Below, one piece after another: positions 57,125-64,000 of a stretch of 64,000 nt of DNA. Every line of letters begins with the position of its first letter. Position 1 is the first letter of the stretch. The stretch comes from Monodelphis domestica. Its lineage: Eukaryota > Chordata > Mammalia > Didelphimorphia > Didelphidae. Under the pieces are notes generated by a model. It was not told the DNA's origin, made no database searches, and saw only the letters and a list, made by a program, of their open reading frames with translations. The position numbers were made by a program, and so were the translations under genes. The DNA lies in contig NC_077232.1 in the NCBI RefSeq assembly GCF_027887165.1, positions 12,502,755 through 12,566,754 of the forward strand, written 5' to 3'.

Positions 57125-57835
57125 ATTGGCCCTTTGATCCAGTCATACCACTACTAGGTTTGTACCCTGAAGAGATAATAAAAAATGTTTGTACAAAAAT
57201 ATTCATGGCCAAGTTCTTTGTGGTGGCAAAAAATTGGAAAATGAAGAGGTGTCCCTCCATTGGGGAATGGCTGACCAAATTGCAGTATCTGTTGTTGATG
57301 GAATACTATTGTGCTGAAAGGAATGATGAATTGCTTCATTTCTATGTGACCTGGAAGACCTCCATGAACTGATGCAGAGTGAAATAAGCAGAACCAGGAG
57401 ACCATTATACACAGAAAGTGATACATTATAGCACAACTGAATGTAAAAGACATTGCTACAGTAGCAATGCAATGATGCAGGACAGTTTCAAGGGATTTAT
57501 GAGAAAGAACATTATCCACATCAAGAGAAAGAACTGTGGGAGTAGAAATGCAAAAGAAAAATACATGATTTATCACTTGGTTATATGGGTATAGGATTGG
57601 GGGATTTCATTTTAAAAGATTGCTCTATTATAAAAATGAATAATACAGAAATAGGTTCTGAGTAATAACACATGTATAACCCAATGGAATTGCTTGTCAG
57701 CTCCAGGAGTGGGGAAGGAAGAGGGGAGGGAGAGAGCATGAATCATGTAACCTTTAAAATAAATAAATAAAATTTTAAAAGACAAAAGTAAATGAAAGAA
57801 TTTATTCTTACCAATGAAAACTAAGATAAAATAAA
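57125..57835 (+). mobile_element. 5'-truncated L1 inserted in a MIR-like element
   Basis: ORF2 C-terminal remnants (LYPEEIIKNV-like, FVVAKNWKMK, MEYYCAERNDE), then a 3'UTR and AATAAATAAATAAAATTTTA. GAGGGCAT flanks both sides (57119-57126, 57836-57843), and the MIR text continues after it (CGGACTAGATTGGCCTCTGA). Confidence 0.8.
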
Positions 57836-57844
57836 AGAGGGCAT

Positions 57845-58615
57845 CGGACTAGATTGGCCTCTGAAGTCCCTTGAGCTCTAGATCAATGACAGATGGCCCT
57901 AAATCCCTACACTGGGGATCCAGGTTCCTGGGTGGTCTCTGCTCCATCTCCAAGGTATTTCCCTAACTCTCCCAAACTTCTCCTCTGTCTCCTCCTTTCC
58001 TAAGGAGCACCACAAGGTTATAGAAGAGCCAGCTTTATCCCAAGGGCTCTGAGTACTTGGGGTACCTATCCCTTTCTTCTTCTTGGTGTTGGATGATTGA
58101 TTCTTCCAACATGGCCCTGAGCAACCAAGCCCTCAGCTGGCTTCCTATCTCTGACATTTGCAGGTGCTACCCTCTAATGGACAAGAGCTCCAAGCACAGG
58201 CTGAAGGAGTGTGTGTTTGGGGAGGAGGAACCGTGGGGATGGGGGAGGAGTTAGGTTACCACAATCCTGTCCACCCCAAGGGCTCATGGGTGGAGTGCAA
58301 TGACCAACCAAGGATTGGAACGAGACAAGAAATAGGCCAACTTCTCTTTTCCCACCTGAAGGGCTTGGATGACAGATCACAGCTCTCCTGGTCTGTTTTC
58401 CCATTTGTAAAATCTTTGCACTACCTACGTCATAGGTGCCTAGAGAGAAACTGCTTCCTAGAACCCTTCAAGCAGTATAGAAATATGGGTTATTAGTAGA
58501 GAAGACTAATCTTCTTGGGGATAAGGGCTGTGACTTATCTAAATTTTATATCTCCTCCAGCCCCTAGCATGATGCTCTGGAGACAGTAAGCCTTTGTTGG
58601 CTGAATTGAATTATT
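57845..58615. other. Upstream flank, no gene recognised
   Basis: Unassigned sequence. A plus-strand frame of 112 codons (58158-58496) has no domain. Confidence 0.4.
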
Positions 58616-58639
58616 AATAACAAGAGCTAACAGTGAAAT

Positions 58640-58835
58640 AATAGCCTTTAAGGTTTTTGAAACATTTTGCATATATTTTCTCATCTGATCCCACTGACAA
58701 TCGCGTGAAATAAATGGTGTTAGCATCCCCATTTAAATATAAGAAAACTAGGCATGAAAGAGACTTGCCCACGAGCATCTAGGAAGCAAGGATCTAAGGC
58801 AGGATTTGGACCCAGGTCTTCCTAGTTCCTTATCT
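58640..58835 (-). mobile_element. MIR-like SINE
   Basis: CTCATCTGATCCCACTGACA, AGACTTGCCCACGAGCATCT, GGATTTGGACCCAGGTCTTC. Confidence 0.65.
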
Positions 58836-59425
58836 TGTATCTATTCATGGACCACTGTTCCCCTACCCTTCACTGTGGTGCAGTGGGTAAAATCCTAGAT
58901 TTGGTATTAAAAGGATCTGAGTTCAAATCCCCTCTCTGCCTTCTCAGCCCTCACCACTCTGGATCTCAGATTCTTCACCTGTAAAATGAAGGATGGAAGG
59001 AGGAAGCAGGATGGGGATGACCCTGGGTCTCTCCCTGTTCGAAGTCCTATTATCTATTGGGAATCCAATAAGAGAAGGTATATAAAGTTCTGAAACCTCC
59101 GAGTACTCTAGGAATATCAGCTATTGTTGTTCCTCTAACCCATTCCTGGGATTCCCTTCTTCCTTCCCTCCCCGATATTCTTCCTCCTTGGGTCCCTCGA
59201 TCATCCTACTTGCTCTTGGCTCTCTTGCTTGAGCTAACGGCTCCCAAAGCATTTCCATAGACATGATCTCCTTCAATTCTCACAAGCCAGAGTCAGATTT
59301 GGGCTATTTTACATGCTTTATGATTTGAAGCAACTTGGCCCAGAGACAAAATCCCAGAATTCCACAGTTTGAGAGCTCCAAAGGATCTCAGGGGCTGTTG
59401 AGTCTAATCTACATACAAGGAATTC

Positions 59426-59760
59426 CTAATGGAAATTACCTGAGAAATGGCCTTGTAACCACTGTGTGAAGGAATGCAGATTGGGAGAGCCTACCCTGTT
59501 CTTCAGCAGTCCATTTTGGACAGCTCTCAACGCTGGCAACATCCTCCTCCTCCCACCTCCCAGATCAAGCCTCAGATGGCCTCTTTGTAGCTCCAACTCG
59601 TGGCTCCTGGTCCTACCCTCTGGGTCCAGACAGAATAAGGGAAAGGCTTCCTCCACATGTCAGCCCTACAAGGATTTTAGACAACTATCAGATCCTTCCC
59701 AAATTCTCTTTTCTCCTGGCTAGTTCTTAATCTCATTCTCACAGGCTAAGAATTCTGGTC
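59426..59760 (-). mobile_element. CR1/L3-type LINE, C-terminal part
   Basis: The minus strand encodes FPLFCLDPEGRTRS, then ELQRGHLRLDL, a family-typical run, followed by stops. Confidence 0.7.
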
Positions 59761-59787
59761 CCTTCACTATCCAGGTCATGATGCTCT

Positions 59788-60060
59788 GGGGCAGCTAGAC
59801 AGCACAATGGATAGAGTGCCGGGCCTAAATCAAGAAGATCTGAGTTCAAATTTGACCTCAGATATCTACTAGCTGGATGACCCTGGCCAAGTCACTTAAC
59901 TGATGTTTACCTCAGTTCTCTCATCTGTAAAGTGGAGAAAACAATAATATCTACCTCACAGAGCTGTTGTAATGATCAAAAGAGAATGATAATTGTAAAG
60001 TACTTAGTACATTGCCTGGAACATAGCAAGCACTCATATATGATAAACATTAATAATAAT
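59788..60060 (+). mobile_element. MIR/type B SINE composite
   Basis: GGGGCAGCTAGACAGCACAA head, GTGACCCTGGCCAAGTCA-like core and TACTTAGTACATTGCCTGGA tail. Confidence 0.7.
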
Positions 60061-60291
60061 CATAATCCATACTATTATTCTCCACAAACCCTAGTATTCA
60101 GAACTGAACCCAGTGCTCCAAATGTGGTCTGACAAGGGGAGCATTCAGTAGGGCTATCACAGGGGAGTATGCTGGTAAATGTTTAACAATTAACTCTCCA
60201 AAGGAGAAAGGAATGCAGGAAAAGCACTATTTTAGATTTTGTTTGTATTATTCACCTTTTCTCCATCAACTTTTTTACCTTCTGAATAGAA

Positions 60292-60461
60292 TTGAGAGTA
60301 AGTATTGGTTCCAAGACAGAAGAGCCTTAAGGATTAAGCAATGAGGGGAAAGTGATTTGCCCAGGGTCACACAGCCAGGAAGTGTCTGAGGTCAAATTCG
60401 AACCCAAGACCTCTGGTGTCCAGACCTGTCTCTCTATCCACTAAGCCACCAGCTGCCCCTC
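60292..60461 (-). mobile_element. tRNA-derived marsupial SINE, type A, reverse
   Basis: GTATTGGTTCCAAGACAGAA and CTAAGCCACCAGCTGCCCCT. Confidence 0.9.
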
Positions 60462-60569
60462 TCCATCACTTTCTTAAGTCTATAAATCAACAAAGCAAGA
60501 AAATCAAGCCTGATTTGTAGCATTTGCTGATTTTTGTGATGTAAATGGTCATGTTGAAAATTTAACAAG

Positions 60570-61230
60570 CATCTCTGTTAGCAGTTCCTCATTCCTAGAA
60601 AATGTGCCCTCTTAATGAGCTTTCTTCGTTGCCAAACGCTGACTCATATGGAACATACAGGACACTAAAATCCCCTAGATTTTTTTCAGAACCCCTACTG
60701 CCTAAGCAAGTCTCTGCCATCACGCACTCAAATGCAAGATGATTTCAAATTTATCTCTGCTGAACTTCGTCATATTCAACTCCTCCTCGTGCTCTAGGCT
60801 CAAGCCTCTTTGGGATCCTGACTGTCAGCCAGTGTATTAACTGTCCCTCTCAGCTTTGTGGCATCTGCAAATGTGAGATCCACTCCAACTTGGCCTTCAT
60901 CCAAGCCATGATAAAGATATTAAGCAGCAAATCCCTAGGAGACTCCTGCCATGTTGACATTGAACCGGTAACAACCGCTCTTTGCGCTGGACCAGCCAAC
61001 CAACTCTCTTCCACATCACTCCACGATGAAATGTTTTTACATCAAAGGCTTCGATAAAATCTAGATCAATTCGATCTCTGATTTTCTCCTGGAGGAAAAC
61101 CCCTCGACACGTCCCAGTGATCCCATTCTGTCCCATTGGTTTCCTTTATCAAGTGTGCTCCCTCACTTATCTACTAGCTGCTTCTCTAATGTTTCCAAAG
61201 AGCCCCATGTCTCCCCTATTCACAAAAAAA
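60570..61230 (-). mobile_element. CR1/L3-type LINE, reverse transcriptase part
   Basis: The minus strand reads LTFADATKLRGTVNTLADS, matching the FADDTKL reverse transcriptase motif of the family. Confidence 0.65.
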
Positions 61231-61239
61231 AAACCCTCA

Positions 61240-61990
61240 ATTGCCCCATCCTTCCTGGCCAGCTACTATCTTGTCTGACGCTGCCCCTATATCCAATCTG
61301 ATTCCAAGGCCTGCCAATTCTACCCTCAGAGCATCTTTCTAATGGTACTCCTTCTTTCCTCTGATAGTGCCACCATCTTGGTGTAAGCCATCATCACCTC
61401 ATGCCTAGACTATGGCAATACACACCCTACTGGAGGGGTCTGCCTGCCTCAAGTCTCTCCTCCTCCAATCCATCTTCCATTCAGGCACTGAAGTGATTTT
61501 CCTACAGCACAGCTCCAATTGTGTCACCTCTCCACTCAATAAACTCCAGAGGCTCCCTATTACATCCAGGTTCAAATATAAAACCCTCCGTTTGGGGTTC
61601 AAATCCCTTTGTGAGCTAATGCCTTCCTACCTTTCCAGTCTCCTTGTATCTAATCCCCGCATATTCCTAGATTCTGTATCACTGGCCTCCTGGCTCTTCT
61701 TCACACATCTCTGGACTCTGGCCATTGTTCCTGGCCGTCTCCCAGTCCTGGAATGCTCTTCCTTCTCCTTTCCATCTCCTGATTCCCAAGTCTTAGCTAA
61801 AAGCCCGCCTTCTATAGGCAGTCTTTCCTAATCCCCGCTCCTGTTGATGCCTTCCATCCATGATCCCTCTCCATTCATCCTGCCACTGCAGAACTGTTTG
61901 CCCACTTCGCATTAGACTGAGCTCTTCAAGAGCCGGGACTGTCTTCATGTTCCCAGCACTTAGCACTTAATATGTGATTATATGTGGGCT
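61240..61990 (+). mobile_element. L2 LINE 3' segment
   Basis: ACTCAATAAACTCCAGAGGC, GTCTCCCAGTCCTGGAATGC, GAGCCGGGACTGTCTTCATG and an AGCACTTAATATG end. The 139-codon frame is a remnant of L2 ORF. Confidence 0.8.
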
Positions 61991-62035
61991 TAATATGTGA
62001 TAATAGCAATTTCTTGTTGTTGCTGTTGTTGTTGT

Positions 62036-62281
62036 TTACCTTTTTTCAGCTGTATCTGAGTCTTTGGGAGCCTGTTGAGGGTTTTCTTGGTAGAGATGCT
62101 GAAGTGGTTAACCATTTCTTTCTCCAGATCATTTTACAGGTAAAAGAAAACTGAGGAAATAGGGTGAAGTGACTTGTCCAGGGTCACACTGTTAGGAAGC
62201 ATCTGAGGCCAGATTTTAACTCAGGAGAGGAGTCTTCCTGATTCCAGACCCAATGCTCTATCCACTGCACCACCTAGCCAC
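62036..62281 (-). mobile_element. Marsupial SINE, type B, reverse
   Basis: GGGTTTTCTTGGTAGAGATG, CTCTATCCACTGCACCACCT. Confidence 0.88.
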
Positions 62282-62309
62282 CAAGCTTGGTCCATCTAGC
62301 TGCCCCATG

Positions 62310-62480
62310 ATAATCATAGCTCACATGAACATGATATTTAAAGGTTTCAATGACCTTTACAAATGTTAGCTCACTTCATCCTCACATCCACTCTAAGAGG
62401 TAAATACCATTAAAATTCCCATCACACAGATGAGGAAACTGAGGTTAGGAGCCTTAGCCAGAGGAGCTGCATGACTCTAC
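62310..62480 (-). mobile_element. MIR-like fragment
   Basis: CACAGATGAGGAAACTGAGG after CTCACTTCATCCTCACATCC. Confidence 0.6.
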
Positions 62481-62489
62481 GCCCAGTGT

Positions 62490-62860
62490 TCCATCTACTG
62501 TCACCTTGGGGACCGTTCTGGGGACTGACTGACTGACTCATTGACCCATTTTGTAACCTATCCAAAAAAGAAGTGAGCTCAGTCTGGCATGGTCTGTTCT
62601 TGATGAAGCCATGCTGGTTCTAGGCCATGCCCACTTCCCTTTTTCAGACAATCACCCACCATCTCTCTGATGAGCCAGGCTGCAGTTTTCCCAAGAATCA
62701 AAGTCAAGTTCACTGACCTTCAGCTTTGCACACTCTGTTCTTCTCCCTTTACTGAAAATCAGGGCATTTGTTCTTCTCTAAACTGCACAATCTTAAGAGA
62801 TCGCGCTCCCCCCTCCTTCCACTGAGGCTTTATCTTTGGGTGAAGGCACAGCCATGCCAA
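62490..62860 (-). mobile_element. Probable CR1/L3-type LINE remnant
   Basis: AAAGTCAAGTTCACTGACCT and CCATGCTGGTTCTAGGCCAT resemble internal parts of the same LINE family as 60570-61230. Confidence 0.45.
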
Positions 62861-62910
62861 GCTATGGGGCATCAATCACCAAGGTTCTTTGTGTTGGGAT
62901 CTCTGCTGCT

Positions 62911-63142
62911 ATTCAATCATTTCTGGCCCTTTGGGACCCCATTTGGAGTTTTCTTGGCAGAAATAATAGAATGTTTTCCCATTTCTTTCTCCAACTCATT
63001 TTACAGATGAAGAAACTGAGGCCAACAGGGTAAAGTGACTTGCCCAGGGTCACATAGCTAGTGTTTGAGGCTGGATTTGAACTCAGGAAGATGCCTTTCT
63101 GACTCCAGGCCCAGTATTTCTCCACGGTGCCCCCTCGCTGCC
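62911..63142 (-). mobile_element. Marsupial SINE, type B, reverse
   Basis: GAGTTTTCTTGGCAGAAATA, AGGGTCACATAGCTAGTGTT, CACGGTGCCCCCTCGCTGCC. Confidence 0.88.
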
Positions 63143-63149
63143 CATTGGA

Positions 63150-64000
63150 CACTCTAGGTTCTTCTTTTATGCTGTCTAAAGTTTGGGCATTTGTGTACAG
63201 ATGTGTGAGGTCCAGATGTGTACTGCTGTTTCACTACTGCCTTGTTTCCGAGATTTTATCTCTGGTGAGTTTCTGGAGAGCTCAAATGCTCTTTTTTCCC
63301 TCTTCATTTGTAGCAGCACTTTAAGGAAAGCAGGGCTCAGTGAACTTGTTTTTAAGACAGATTTTATAATTATTCCGATAGAGCTGGCTTCCTTTGTAAT
63401 CCTCACAGCTTCCTTTTTATATTTAAAAACCGTTATTCTAAAAGGGGTCCCTGAGGCCCCCCAGACTGCCTGCCTGAAGGAATCGCCACAGAAAAAAGGC
63501 AAGAACTGCCTCAGGCATGCCTGCCTCAGACATGGAAAGCGGGTGGATGCCTGGCTCCTCCGCTGTTCTTCTTGGTTTAAAGCCATTTGGGTTAGATTTG
63601 CAATACATCGGCCAACACTTTCTTAGCAGCACCCTTGGGGGCCCACCCTCTCTGACCCATCATCTCAATGGCCCCCAGAAGGGCACAGCTCAGGGCAAGT
63701 TCCCCTATTCACTGCTGTGATCAGACCTCTGGAGGGAGCGCAGATAGTTCACTCTTCCAGTCTTTCCTCTCATACTCTCATAGGGTAAACTGAGGCCTAA
63801 AGCTACGATCAGGAACTTTTGGTTCAGGTGGGTGTCAGCCCACAGGATGGGGCTGGTTTCAGTCTGGGAACTTGTCTATGCAAAGCTGCTGAATCCAGTG
63901 TGTGTGTGTGTATGGGGGGAGCGGAGCTGGAGAGTGTCAACAGCCAATTTGCACAGCGTCCCCAGATCAGCCAGGCGTTTGATTTAATCCAGCGGTTTCC
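63150..64000. other. Right edge, no gene recognised
   Basis: Unassigned sequence. A 147-codon plus frame (63183-63626) and a 136-codon reverse frame overlap each other and show no domain. A short (GT)n occurs at 63899-63911. Confidence 0.4.

Noticed and set aside
61412..61831. 139-codon plus-strand ORF
   Set aside because: It is a remnant of an L2 LINE and not a host gene.
63183..63626. Overlapping ORFs of 147 (plus) and 136 (minus) codons at the right edge
   Set aside because: They are antisense to each other, without recognisable domains, homology or splice support. A distant exon of a neighbouring gene cannot be excluded but is not supported.

Overview
The window is mammalian nuclear DNA, almost certainly from a marsupial. 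It is full of two tRNA-derived SINE types typical of marsupials: one with a GGTGGCTCAGTGGATTGAGA head and a CCAATACACAGTATTGATTC tail, the other ending in TTTGCCAAGAAAACCCC...AACAACAAC. It also carries marsupial-type L1 3' ends, old CR1/L3 and L2 LINEs, MIR-like elements and many long microsatellites. I cannot name the species from sequence alone; an opossum such as Monodelphis or an Australian marsupial would both fit.

One protein gene is present and it appears complete: CD6, the T-cell scavenger-receptor glycoprotein, on the minus strand. The start codon is at 54214-54216 and the stop codon at 8029-8031. I assembled 13 coding exons. Every junction is GT-AG and every internal intron is phase 1. 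Together they give a 629-residue protein: signal peptide (exon 1), short N-terminal linker (25178-25258), SRCR domain 1 (20042-20392), SRCR domain 2 (19002-19310), membrane-proximal stalk (18093-18158), transmembrane segment (17533-17673) and a cytoplasmic tail on seven exons between 17283 and 8029. Intron 1 is about 29 kb.

Two departures from human CD6 stand out. First, no exon for the third SRCR domain, the one that binds CD166/ALCAM in human CD6, is visible in the 843 bp between SRCR2 and the stalk; SRCR2 joins the stalk in frame. Second, the tail exon carrying the SSTSSGE-D-YCN motif is tandemly duplicated (13517-13711 and 11806-11997). Both copies are open, phase 1-1 and intact at the splice sites, so the protein would gain about 64 residues and an extra YxN tyrosine motif.

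Layout: 1-6.8 kb is the downstream flank (repeats, a GC-rich patch with a CTCF-like site, a purine minisatellite). 6.8-8.0 kb is the CD6 3'UTR with a polyadenylation signal. 8.0-25.3 kb holds exons 13 to 2. 25.3-54.1 kb is intron 1, containing two CpG islands (about 30.84-31.31 kb and 38.41-38.84 kb), an AT-rich 124-bp tandem repeat (34.6-35.6 kb) and very long polypyrimidine arrays. 54.1-54.4 kb is exon 1 and the presumed promoter, with adjacent RUNX and ETS motifs. 54.4-64 kb is upstream flank made mostly of L2, CR1, L1 and SINE copies. I recognised no second protein gene, no RNA gene and no CRISPR or other prokaryotic feature.
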